64,000 nt of DNA from Tethya wilhelma (Eukaryota > Porifera > Demospongiae > Tethyida > Tethyidae). The notes below the pieces were generated by a model, which had not been told where the DNA came from, did no database searches, and saw nothing but the letters and a program-made list of their open reading frames with translations. This document shows, piece by piece, positions 1-10,591 of the stretch. The translations under genes and the position numbers were made by a program. The DNA lies in NCBI GenBank assembly GCA_964030475.1, contig CAXIPT010000005.1:4911020-4975019 (forward strand). The letters are read 5' to 3'. Within the stretch, counting starts at the first letter, position 1, and the number at the start of each line of letters is the position of its first letter.

Positions 1-61
<61 letters not shown>

Positions 62-72
62 ACGTGTGTGTG
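1..72. repeat. (GT)n microsatellite
   Basis: A pure GT dinucleotide run of about 60 bases at the window edge grades into interrupted GT up to about base 72. It lies in the intron next to the last visible NT5DC exon. Confidence 0.97.
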
Positions 73-92
73 CGAAACAATTTTCACTGCAC

Positions 93-1145
93 CTGTACAC
101 AGAGCTGAGTTGGATGTGGTTATAAGCATCAATCTTCATCAACACCCCATTCCTAATGTCACAGTGCAACCCTCGAATGGCAAAGTTAGGATCATACTCA
201 ATTCCCTTGATGAGAGCTGGGTACTACAAAATGAAACAGAGATTATTCATTAGATAGACATTAAGAAACATTAGCATACAACTTGAAACTTGTACAAGTG
301 CAAATGAGGTACTCACACACAACTGACAAGGTGTAGAGTACATGTGCATAAATATATAGTACAAATATATTGTGGGCAGCATATATATAAAATGAATTGA
401 ATAGAGAGAAAAAAAACAATGATGAAATGAAACTTAAGTGTTGTGCAAGATTAACAGACAATGAATAACTGATATGCTCAGCATAGTCAAAGTCCCAGGT
501 AATTCCCCTAATTTTTATAGTACGCAGTTGTTCTTCCCCTTCCCCTTACGTTAAGCTGTTCCACTAATCTGTCTCGAGCCAACTCGTAAATCAACCTGTG
601 CACCTCCCGGGAGTAGTTGACCAGAGTGTAGTCAAAGTCAAACCCATACACGTCGATGAGCTTCAGTGAGAGCTCGCTGTTAGTGAACACGGCATGCTTG
701 TTGGTCTTCTGAAAGGCTAGTTCGCCTGTAATACATAGCAAAATCATGTTCTGACTTGCAAATGACAAGAAATGCAAACTATTTAACAAGTATTGGTCTT
801 TATATAGGGTCTCAGTAATGCAATTTTAGTAACATAATCCATTATTACAATTTTCAAGAGCTCACTATATATCTTTTCCTTTTTGCTTTCCAGCAGACTG
901 TTCAGCTTCTCTAAGCTGAGAGGGCTGTTAGCACTAGTCAAACCATCTCCAAGTTTATTGACGTGTGGTTGAGTGTTCGGCCAAGGAGGGCTTGAATGAA
1001 CACATCTCACTGAGCAGGTTGACCCCCATGACCTGTGGCTCTGGCGATTGCGTGTCTCTTGAGGTGGAAAGCTTTGAAGGCTCCTAGCGAGAGTGGGTAA
1101 TATTCTGGACAAAAATAGCGTCTGGTCTCTCCAGTGGCGCAACAT
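93..1145 (-). CDS. NT5DC2/3-like HAD-family 5'-nucleotidase, N-terminal part
   Basis: Three minus-strand exons are readable: 866-1145 (ATG at 1145), 550-725 and 93-223. All have GT-AG borders and phases join cleanly. The first exon gives a basic, Ser/Arg-rich N-terminus that could be a mitochondrial presequence (inference). The second carries [11 protein letters not shown], the DxDxT nucleophile motif I of haloacid dehalogenase phosphatases in the context typical of the NT5DC/cytosolic purine 5'-nucleotidase family. The third continues with a [23 protein letters not shown] segment, also diagnostic for the family. Family members dephosphorylate nucleoside monophosphates, though substrates of NT5DC2/3 are poorly defined. 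The gene runs off the left edge, so the remaining HAD motifs are not seen. It shares a 136-bp promoter interval with SPO11. Confidence 0.88.
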
Positions 1146-1281
1146 CTTTCTAACTTTTGTAGATTTTTAGTTTTGCTGTGGTAGCTAACCTCCTGCACTT
1201 TGCATCTCATTAGCGTACTCACTTTCTGGCGGGAAATTTGAATCGAATCGCCCATGGGCTCCCTGGCAGCTGTATATCTAC
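1146..1281. promoter_or_regulatory. Putative bidirectional promoter, NT5DC/SPO11
   Basis: Only 136 bp separate the two divergent start codons (1145 minus, 1282 plus), so both core promoters and 5' leaders must lie here or overlap coding sequence. I see no clear TATA box. Confidence 0.5.
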
Positions 1282-3355
1282 ATGGCAGAAAGCACAGCAC
1301 CAGCAACAGGTGATGGTAGCTCCAATACAGCTACATCAGAGGGCAACAAGGAGTATGGCTGTCTTGCTGAAGAGATAGTGGATGCACAGCTCCTCTCCAG
1401 GAGTGAAACACTGAGAGTCATTGAAGCACTCACACTCAAGTTCCTCCAGGCCATTTCCAAAGAAGAAGACCCAGAGTTACACCTAGTTAGTAATGCACAC
1501 AAATACTGTATGTATTGAAAAAGTATCGTTATATTTTTTCAAATCTTCAAGGCAAGTCGTTCAGAGAGGAATGTGGTGAGAGATGAACATGGTCATGTTC
1601 ACCTTGGCAACAGCAAGACGGTGAAGAGACTGTTTGGAAGAGGAGGAATCGGTGTAGAGAGATACACAAAGAGTAAGCCTCCACACATCTACTAGCAAGA
1701 GTACATGTGTGTGTTGCATCAGAAGGATACTACCATAGCAACTTTGTATTTGTTTACATGCAAGCTCACAACATGTCAAATTGCATTAAACACACGTCAT
1801 AGCTACATATGAATATGTGTACAGTACACTTTGTTTCATCAATAGTGCTCAATATGAATACACTATAGTAATTCTGTGGGTAACATTCATTAGCCTAATG
1901 GAAGGTACTCCAATGTTTACATGCATTGGACAAAAACAGATGTATGCACTTCCTGTGAGCTGCTGTGATACACATACATGCCTTGAGTGTTCCCCACTTA
2001 AGGGTCATGCAACTAATTTGTTTCCCATTGACCCTCTGTGACCCCTATTGTCACCACCCATCCAGTAACTGGCAATTAGCCTAACAAACTTTGGTTGCTA
2101 GGCAATGGCAAACACACACACACACACACAGTATGGCAGGTGCTTGCTCTCATTCAAAAGCTACTCCTGGAAGGTAAGATAGCCACTCAGAGAGAGGCCT
2201 ACTATTGTCTAGTGCAGCACTTCAAGAACCAAGGGGAGTTCAACGATACTCTGCAAGGTAGGCAGAACATTTCTCAGCTCATTGAACGACTAAATCACCC
2301 GTTAAAACTATTATCAAGACAACTAAGGGCAGGTCATTTGTATATAAAGATGTGGATTTGGGTGCCATCGTGTGTTTGTGTGTGTATTTGCTGTAGATGT
2401 AGTAGCATTGACAGGCTGTGCTCGATCATCTCTGGGGATATGTGCTAGCAGTTCGGGAGCTATTGCTGGTTGTCTCCTATGGCAGGTATATTGATCATAG
2501 AATAATTGATAGGAGCATTGTATATTTTACCCTCTGAGTAATGTTACCCATGATAGGAGCTATTCTAAGATGAATACAATCGTCATTAGTTAGCACGTAC
2601 TGGTAGTCACGTGCAAATAATTCTTTGCCAATATTTTCGCCGTTTTACAGGAAGGGGGTGAATCGATTGACTGCTCCAACACAACAGGTGGAAAAAGAGT
2701 GAGCAAAATGACTAAGCAAAGATATTCAACGTTTGTATCACCATTTCAAACTCCACGCACACAGATTCCAGGTGTACTTGAAGACGTGAGTTTTGAGTCT
2801 CTCGGCGCTCGTTACATCCTTGTGGTGGAGAAGGATGCTGTCTTCACCTATCTCTGTGGTCAGAGGATATGGAACACTCTTCCTTGTGTCGTGATCACTG
2901 GATGTGGTTACCCACCTCTGAGCGTGAGGGCAGTGGTAAAGAAGCTAGTGACACAGTTCTCGCTACCTGTGGTTGGATTGTTTGACTATAATCCACACGG
3001 AGTTCGAATATTATTGACGTACAAGTTTGGCTCGACTAGAATGGGACTTGAAGCTCACAGCTATGCCGTGGACATGAAGTGGTTGGGAGTACATCATGGT
3101 GATGTGTTTGATACTGAGAGTGGAGAGTTGAGAGTCGAGGAGTCTTCACTGCAACAGTGGGGTGCATCTGATCGACAGGTCTACTCGGGCGTGCTGAATC
3201 GCATCAAGCTGTTTGATAATCCGTTCTATTTAAGAGAAATGAGCGCAATGGGAGACAAGCGAGTGAAGGTTGAGATCGAGGCACTCAACTGTAACGGGTT
3301 TGATTCGCTTGAGAGAAAAATCATTCAAAAAATTCTGAGAAGAAACTATTTTTAA
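1282..3355 (+). CDS. SPO11: SPO11 meiotic double-strand-break transesterase
   Basis: Five exons join in phase to about 414 aa: 1282-1485, 1552-1672, 2132-2257, 2397-2485, 2651-3355. SPO11 is the topoisomerase VI A-like protein that makes meiotic double-strand breaks through a covalent tyrosyl-DNA link. Exon 3 holds TQREAYY, matching the family's catalytic Tyr motif (RDIYY in vertebrates). Exon 4 holds the SRRSLxI...GLIAG-like winged-helix segment (ARSSLGICASSSGAIAG). Exon 5 carries the Toprim domain, with the metal-binding Glu in VVEKDA and the second acidic motif as FDYNPHG. Vertebrate SPO11 has DADPHG there, so the second Asp is Asn. The length is close to human SPO11 (about 396 aa). The gene converges with EIF4E2, whose stop is 193 bp downstream. 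Confidence 0.93.
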
Positions 3356-3547
3356 CAAAGAGCATCAGTACAGAGTGAATATGAACACCCACAATGAGAC
3401 ATGGTGATAGCACAATACTACCTGACAAATACATCAGTGTTTCTGAAACTTGACTTATCCCTATAAAAAACAATAACAACAAATAGAGGAACAGTGATGT
3501 AAAGTTTTGATCAGGATATGCATGATAATGATAATGCTTTGTGGCAC

Positions 3548-4707
3548 TTACTTCATACTGGTGTTGTGAGCTTTGTATTCAATGATAGTATTGATGGGAA
3601 GGGACATTACTCGAGTCATGGTGTCCCTAAGTTGACAAGAAAGGCAAAAACAAACTAACAAACAAAAAAACATGTCTGCTTGACAGTTCCACTTAACTTA
3701 CATTACTTTATTGTAGTGTTAAACAAGTACAGTAGTTAAGCCATTTCCACTTGGACTCACCTTATTCTACCTGTTATGGCCTGGTCAGAGGACGTCCTGT
3801 TCCACAGTGCAATGATGTCCTCTGCTGGTCGAATGGAGATGACTGCTCCACAGATCTCATTGCCAACAATAAACTGCTCACCAAGAATGGCTAGCAACTG
3901 AAAGACGATCATACAGCAGTGAATTATCTAATAGTGAAATGTATCTGTATATACCAGATTTTCCCAGCATCTTGATGAAATACCCTTCTTTAGTCGTACC
4001 ATCCACTTGCCTCCATTCTTATTGGCTTCATCCTTTAACACATACACACACAAAGTAATACAGACACCGTAGAAACTACAATACACATGCACACATACCT
4101 CCCACATTGGTTTAATGCCCATCTTGAAGAAGTGGATATCACAATGTGATGGAAGCTCACACGGCCTAGCCAAATGGCAATAGTGGGACCAAAACTGTTC
4201 CACCTACGACCAAAGATAACCACTCACTCAAAGTGCTCACAATGATTCACTTGGTGTACTAATGGTTTTAAATTAGTACAAAAAATCAATCGGAATTACA
4301 ATTATGATATCTTACTGAAGAGAAAGATCCAATGTGTTTGATATTGTCTTCATAATCTGAGGGCGTGGAAGACACAGAGCCTCTGATTCGTTGAGTGAAC
4401 CAAATAGAGTAAGGATACTGTAACTTATTCTCTCCATCTTCTAAAGGAGGGCACACCAGCTCATCACAGTACTGAAGTTTATAAAAATAAAAACACACAA
4501 ACAAAGATGATAAAATATATACTCAGTCATCTAGCTACACTCCTGGTATCATAGTTACTTCACCACCGTCTAGTCTCATATTCAAACCTCTGAAAACTAC
4601 CATCCTCATCATCTGTATTGCACAGCAAGAAGACTGACCTTAGCTGTTATGATTTTTGTTTGCAATTGCTGTTCATTCTCTTCTCCACTGCTTTCACTTC
4701 GCTCCAT
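3548..4707 (-). CDS. EIF4E2: eIF4E type 2 (4EHP) cap-binding protein
   Basis: Six minus-strand exons join in phase to about 207 aa: 4639-4707, 4316-4471, 4099-4203, 3955-4032, 3761-3897, 3548-3626. The fold is that of the mRNA cap-binding eIF4E family. The stretches VEQFWSHYCHLARP, GIKPMWE-DEANKNGGKW and SRCWENLLLAILGEQF match class II eIF4E (4EHP), a translational repressor that binds the cap without recruiting eIF4G. The cap-stacking Trp of KPMWE is present. The N-terminal exon (MERSESSGEENEQQ) is short, acidic and lineage-specific. Direct joining of exon 1 to the 4316-4471 exon preserves phase; a small extra exon near 4570-4600 cannot be excluded. The stop is a TAA immediately after the last coding exon. 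Confidence 0.93.
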
Positions 4708-4837
4708 ATTTCAATACAAAATTCGTCTTCACAACTCTTCCTAATTTCAATAATTTCTAAATAATGCACACTATCTGTTACTCGCTAGAGAGGTGGGCGG
4801 GGCTCAGAGGTAAACATTGCGATTTGGCACGAACGAA
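4708..4837. promoter_or_regulatory. Putative bidirectional promoter, EIF4E2/profilin
   Basis: 130 bp separate the divergent ATG codons at 4707 (minus) and 4838 (plus). The interval contains a short GC-rich GGGCGGGGC stretch, an Sp1-like box, near 4795-4803. Confidence 0.5.
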
Positions 4838-5447
4838 ATGGACATCAGCGTTGTTTCAACGAAGCAGACTCCAACAAGGGCAGAAAAATGGCAAGCATAT
4901 GTTGATAATGCTTTATTGCTTACTGGACAAGTGACCAAGGCAGGAATATACGGTCTGGATGGTCTGAAATGGGCTGCTTCTTCCGACTTCAAAGTAAGCA
5001 AGGTTTTTACTTTTTGCAAAGGTAGTTATAGAACATAAACTATTTCTTAGTATAATTAAAGATCATGAGATCTAGACATATTGCAATTGAGTCTTATGTG
5101 AGTGTGACTTAATTATAAAATTCAGGCTTTAGAACAACCAAAACTTATCATGATCTATTTCTTTGCAGGTAACACCAGCTCAAGTATCCAAACTCTTATC
5201 CAGTATCATTGGAGATGATTCCAGTCTAAAGCGAGAGGGAATCAAGGTTGCCAATCACAGCTACATCTTTCTTCGTAAGAACCAAGAGAGATCTCTGTAT
5301 GGTAGAAGAGGACCAAGCTCCGGTGTGTGTGTAGTCAAGACAAATAAAACTATTCTTGTAGGGATCTATGATTCAGGCATCCAAGCAGGCAATTGTAACT
5401 CTGTCATGGAGAAGTTAGCAGACTATCTCATACAACATAATCTCTAA
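4838..5447 (+). CDS. Profilin
   Basis: Two exons, 4838-4993 and 5169-5447, join in phase 0 to about 144 aa. The protein has the profilin layout: WQAYVDNALL at the N-terminus (poly-proline binding region), a central ALxGxDG-like IYGLDGLKWA segment, and a C-terminal half with YIFLRKNQERSLYGRRGPSSG followed by CVVKTNKTILVGIYD. Profilins bind monomeric actin, poly-Pro ligands such as formins, and phosphoinositides. The start is the ATG at 4838; an in-frame non-ATG codon upstream is not needed. It is somewhat divergent from vertebrate profilins but of normal length. Confidence 0.9.
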
Positions 5448-5670
5448 GTATTAGCATGTAAACAGAAAGTATACCCATCCTTGTTTAAAAGGTATAATAT
5501 GGTTTTGTCATGTAGTGTTCATGTAGCAAATGTTGTAACAGTAACTTCAAAATCACCGTTAAATTCACCAGGGGATTCCCGGGCCAATATTATTATTCAA
5601 TTATGATTGCGTCTGCATTGAAATGAAAATTATGAGGTTTTGACTACCATCGTAACTTTATGACCATGAG

Positions 5671-5820
5671 TAGCCTCGTCCCCAGGCCCTCTGCGCTGCG
5701 TGCTACTAGTGTTGATTTATTACGTTGACGATCCTTACCAGATGATTTACGAAAATGGTAAAGATCGTCAACTTAATAAATCAATACTAGCAGCACGCAG
5801 AAGGCCTGGGAACGAGGCTA
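5671..5820. mobile_element. 150-bp fold-back MITE with 9-bp TSD
   Basis: A near-perfect inverted repeat begins TAGCCTCGTCCCCAGGCC and ends GGCCTGGGAACGAGGCTA; the inner arms are also complementary. It is bordered by a 9-bp direct repeat GACCATGAG (5662-5670 and 5821-5829), the expected target-site duplication. A 9-bp duplication is typical of Mutator-like elements. No coding capacity. Confidence 0.88.
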
Positions 5821-6351
5821 GACCATGAGTGCACTATACATAGATTTACTGCGCATACCACACTCAAAAGGCAGTATGTTATTATGTACAAATCAGCTAG
5901 AGATCCACACAAAACTTAATACATGCACAGCAGTTCCCGTAGAGTGTAGTATGCTAGTGGCATAATTTAAACTAATGCTATTTTTGTGCCAATTTGAAGA
6001 CTTAAGTAGAAATGTAAAGACATGAAGTCAAAGGTACCTTTTGCTTCCTAATTTCTGAATTTGACTGTGCCCTGTAGTAGATGTACTATATCAATAACTT
6101 ATGCAGTTCAAGTTCAAGGCACAGAATAGGCCACTTGAAAACAAGGAAAGGGCCCATAGCTTTAACTGTAGCTGTAGCTCAGTTGTGGCATCTCTAATTT
6201 CTAGCTGACATCAGTGACATGGTGATAGCATCCACGTCAGTCGTGCGTTTATCATGATTGACATTAACACACACTCAAAATGCCAATATTTTATTAAAAA
6301 AATGCTCAAAAGCATTCTATAATTAAGTATTTCTAAAAATGCTCTGAAAAG

Positions 6352-6397
6352 CCACACACACACACACAAACTCACACATGCATAGACTGTCAGTCAC

Positions 6398-6443
<46 letters not shown>

Positions 6444-6444
6444 N

Positions 6445-6531
<87 letters not shown>

Positions 6532-6558
6532 TAGACTGTCAATCACAGTAACACACAC
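6352..6558. repeat. (CA)n microsatellite with contig join
   Basis: A long CA dinucleotide tract is interrupted by N at 6444. It is flanked on both sides by copies of 'catagactgtca(g/a)tcacagtaacacac', so the tract itself sits in a short duplication. Confidence 0.95.
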
Positions 6559-7335
6559 ACAAACACACAGACGGCCTATAGCTAGCAATATGTATAGTGA
6601 AACTCCACAGCATCATTACTGAAAGCAATTCAATTTTACACTTGCATGTGATCAGAAATGTGACTGCTTAGCTTTGTCAATGGATCAAACATATGGTTGC
6701 GGTATATGAAGGGTAATTTTTACACATACAGCATACAGGTGTCTTCACAAAATGGTGACCTTTATGCTGTATGCTTAACTGCTAACCTATAATATGTGCT
6801 TTATTGTCTCAACAGAAATACGTATGTCTCTAATGTTTACTGTGGCTTTGATGCCAGATTCATGCCACAATGATTGCTCTCATATTGTTGCAATGTGTAT
6901 AACATGAAAGGGTAAATCATCAGTCTTGCTGTATACTACAGGTGTCTTCACCAAATGGTGACCTTTATACTGGCATGCTGCTGCATAACCTACTGGTATA
7001 AAATATAGGTGTTTTGTTTGGTTCATTCATCATTAGTGATACTAGTATATCCCATATGGATATATGAATGCATTAATTTTGTTGTATAATATTACAGTGT
7101 ATACATGGATGCATACATGGACCTGGCCCAGTCAGCTTTCCAATTATGGACCCTAAAATTTAATATTAATTTTTCCATACTGTGCACTTCTTTTCAAAAA
7201 AAAAAAAAAAAAAAATCATAATACCTAGTAAAGCAAAAATTGTATTATATAATTATCATAACAGCTACAGTATTATTCATTTTCAAGTCCATGAAGTCAC
7301 TGGCCTTGGCGGCCGGCTTGACAACAAGTTGACAA

Positions 7336-7887
7336 TCAAAAAGTAAGTGCTTCAAGTTCATCATCATCTGGATATTCATCTGGATTAAGATCCATAGTGT
7401 GTGCTAGGACCTTATAGCCAATCATCACCACTGTTTCCTTGTGGGACCTGATCCTGCCCTTGTCTTCTTCCAAAATGATCAGCTTGTAATGCAACTCCAT
7501 CCCGTAAACCTTTCCTCTAATTTGCTTAATCACTTTCTTTTCGTGCCAGCGCATAATCTCCTTCATCTCTTCGGTGTGGTTGAGTGCAGCAACCAGTCTG
7601 TTGGCAGTGTCAACGAGAATCTGGTGAGCTGGAAATTTTCCAAAAATCTGTCTTATGTTTTTCTCAATGGTGCTGGTATCCTGTAACTGGCTGTAGCGTA
7701 TCAGCAAGGCATCTTGTTCCAAACACACATTTTGCTTGACATTATCTTTGATCGTAGGTTGTACTCCCTGAACTTCTTGCTTGAGCTCTTCTAGTTGTGT
7801 TTCTAGTTTTCTAAGCAGCACTACTCGTTTACTCTCGTCACTTTCCACTGCCACAGTGACAACTTCTTTTGAGGATGATCCTCCCAT
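7336..7887 (-). CDS. Orphan protein with N-myristoylation-type start
   Basis: A single uninterrupted reading frame of 183 aa. The frame is open further upstream to 8154, but I chose the ATG at 7887 because it gives MGGSSSKE, a textbook N-myristoylation motif (Gly2, Ser6), and because the upstream translation looks like non-coding sequence. The product is rich in charged residues, with a predicted coiled coil near the N-terminus (about residues 22-40, LLRKLETQLEELKQEVQ) and an acidic tail (PDEYPDDDELEAL). I do not recognise the family. A membrane-tethered adaptor or scaffold role would be compatible but is only inference. Confidence 0.6.
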   Translation of the reverse strand: MGGSSSKEVVTVAVESDESKRVVLLRKLETQLEELKQEVQGVQPTIKDNVKQNVCLEQDALLIRYSQLQDTSTIEKNIRQIFGKFPAHQILVDTANRLVAALNHTEEMKEIMRWHEKKVIKQIRGKVYGMELHYKLIILEEDKGRIRSHKETVVMIGYKVLAHTMDLNPDEYPDDDELEALTF

Positions 7888-8563
7888 GGCTGGCGACGAA
7901 TAATGAGCTTCCAGAAAAGTTGACAGCACCACAAATAATGCTAGCTGTGCTGCTGCACTTTTTGTAGTGAAGAGCTCCACGTCGCGCGATGTACCCACAG
8001 CGTGACTGCGCATGCGCAGTAAGGTAAGCTGAAGGATGCTGTTGGAAAGGTGTGCAGAGAAGGCTGCAAAGGTGGCGGAACATCCTGGATGGGCTAGGCT
8101 GTGGGACCACTCTCTCAATCTCTGACAGAAGACCATTCTAGGCGCGTGTAACATGACGGGGAGGAGGGTCTAGGCTCGCTAGACTAGGCAATGAGCCATC
8201 ATGGAAGAGGAAAGTAGCCATACCATCTTTGTGAGGTTGAGGTACTGGAAGATACTATGCTGGAGCATGTTCTTGCTAGTCACCAGGAAGAGCTGCACTT
8301 GCCAAACTCATCATTTGACAATATTAAGTAATCTTAATTTAGAAATTTTATCTATTATTAAAATTCAGGTGCATGTTCATACTTAGGTTTTGTACTTGTC
8401 ATGTTCACATGGGTTGAATGGATTAGACTTTGTACTTTGTACCTTTGTACCTACCTGAAAAATCAAATTACGTAAAACCACTGATTGTTACAATACTATA
8501 CTGCCTGGGAAGGAGGCTAGGTACTATATACCTGGTCGGATAATATTCTGTCACATAACTAAG

Positions 8564-8598
<35 letters not shown>

Positions 8599-8681
8599 GC
8601 ATAAGTACATGACTTGTCATATGGTGGGTGTTCATTAACTTATCAATGACTTATATGTACATTCATTGTGGCTCTTGTGAC
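7888..8681. other. Non-coding stretch with (TTA)n tract
   Basis: Leader and promoter side of the orphan gene and 3' flank of the GNAT cluster. A (TTA)n tract lies at about 8567-8598, and one arm of the TAGCCTCG-type short repeat at about 8508-8521. No gene seen. Confidence 0.6.
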
Positions 8682-10530
8682 TCATTTTGTGATGAAGTTT
8701 GCTAGTGAGTCTCTGTCCATGTTCACTGCTAGCCACTCTCTCACAAGCTCACCACCATTCTTCTTGTAAAACTTGATAGCTTCACTGTTCCCATCCCACA
8801 CATGCCAATAGAATCGAGCACAGTTAGTAGCTACTGCAACCTGAAAAAAATTAACTAGCTTACTAGCTAGCATGACATTGTAGTTGTGAACTGAACCAAC
8901 CTTTGCACATTCTTTCAACAGTAATCTCTTAAGATTTAACTCCCTGTACTCCTGTCTCACAAACAGACTATCAATATATATCTGTCTGCCTTCCCATACA
9001 AGGTATCCAAAGGAATACAAAACAAAGCCAGCAAGCTTTGGACACTTGCTGTTTGGTTCAGAACTAGAGGCTGACTTAGAAGACACTGCATACATCAAGG
9101 AATGGTCAACATAATAATTATAAGAGACTAGAATAGCCCAGGTTACCTATCTCAGCAACCACAATAAAGTGTCTGTTGTTGACTCCATCAGAAAAGAGAT
9201 CTAATGTAAGCAATCAATAATTATTATTATGCATACAGTTACACCTTCACAGGTTATCCACTTTTAACTTTTCACTCCCCTTCCTTTCTCTGAGTGGAAA
9301 GGTCAAAGGGAGAGCCTGAGAACAAGGCTAGACATACCTTTTTCATTAAGATCTGGTCTGTTTGGTTCGCGCTGCAACTCAGTAGAGAGCTGGAAGAGTT
9401 CAACGTTACAGGTACATGCACCACATCAACATACTTGGATGGTAGAACTTTACTCACTTTGATAAGATGTTTGATTTCAGGGGCATCCTCAGGAGCAGTT
9501 GGTCTTAGTGATACAATATCGTGATCTTCTCTGACTTCACTTGTAGCCAGTTTAGAGATAGCATCTCTGTACATTCTCATTGTAAGCAGTTCAGGAGTCA
9601 ACTGTCCACCTATTCTCTTGTACAGGTCTTTTGCCTTTGTGTTCTGATCCCTGACTTCCCACTTCATTCCAACACAGTCACTAGCAACTGCGATCTAATG
9701 TACGGTGAGTATAACAGAACAACGGTGTGATTTGTTGATATCAGAAAGACTCATACTCCTTATTCACTGACCTTAGCACACTCTTTCATAATGGCTGTGC
9801 CCAAGCCCATGTCTGATGGGATAAAGTAAATCTGGTCACATATTTATAGCCCAGTAAACTGTTGGTCTTACTTCTATAGTCCTCTTTCACAAAGAGATCT
9901 TCGAGGTAGAGCATCCTTCCAGCCACTGCTGAGTAAAAGTAGTAGTAGAAACCATAACCAACTATAGCATCGTTGACTTTACAGCTGCTATCCTTCTTGT
10001 GAGGAGGATCATTGTCAGCCAAAGAAAGACCTGAACCTCAGAGGAGAGGTACACACATATATAGATTGTGTATGCTACATGTCACAAGTATGCACATGCA
10101 CACAGTGACACCAAAATTTAGTGTATTAATAGTACCATGACGATGTGCACCATCTGGAACAGTGGGGGGATATTTCAATTCTGCTACCAAAGGCCGACAG
10201 AACTCCCCAGAATCACTGAAGCAATCTTTTGCAAAACCTAAGAAAGGGGGGGGGGAATACTCAGTCAATAAATCTACTAATTATGTCTGATTCATGGATT
10301 TAATTAGTCTGGCTGGCCAGACTAAGATTTAATATTTCAAACCTTTCTCTTCAATTCCAGGCAACACATCAGAACTGCTTCCATTCAACAACTAGAGCAT
10401 AATGATAGTGTTATGTGATACAAGAATTTTTGTAGACACAATTCATAAGATTCTACCTGTTTGAGGTGAAATATGGACGGAATATCTTCAACGACAGCTT
10501 CACGAAGCAGTATCAATTCCCTCCAGGCGC
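8682..10530 (-). CDS. Two-domain SSAT-like GNAT acetyltransferase, copy 3 (start broken)
   Basis: The most divergent member of the cluster. Exons, 5' to 3' on the minus strand, sit at about 10459-10525, 10366-10395, 10137-10240, 9872-10022, 9780-9817, 9450-9690, 9342-9395, 9148-9200, 8903-9088 and 8682-8840. Two GNAT domains follow in tandem. Both show the SSAT signature YLEDLFVKEDYRS / YIDSLFVRQEYRE, then the acetyl-CoA-binding (G)LGTAIMKECAK helix, then the strand beta5 segment with N-x-x-A-I-x-F-Y. SSAT enzymes acetylate polyamines or thialysine. The second domain has lost the intron between the 'REYRE' and 'KECAK' parts. The first exon is out of frame with its ATG (ATGGCC followed by TAG), so the start is disrupted or misread. 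Ends at a TGA at 8682. Confidence 0.75.
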
Positions 10531-10591
10531 TAGGCCATGATTAAATTCTAGCAACTGAATCTAACGGCCATTACCAATTAGCAAATTATTA

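Larger units (their letters stand above)
5448..7335. other. Intergenic region with repeats, no gene seen
   Basis: No convincing coding exon. It holds a 150-bp fold-back element (5671-5820), a CA microsatellite (about 6352-6558) and two diverged copies of a segment centred on 'aggtgtcttcac-aaatggtgacctttat' (6738-6768 and 6940-6970). Confidence 0.7.

Noticed and set aside
6323..6588. Open frames encoding Cys-Val repeats
   Set aside because: Translations of the CA/GT microsatellite; the same applies at 2-253 and 40600-41164.
8201..8386. 61-codon plus-strand frame
   Set aside because: No splice context, family resemblance or unusual composition; probably chance.
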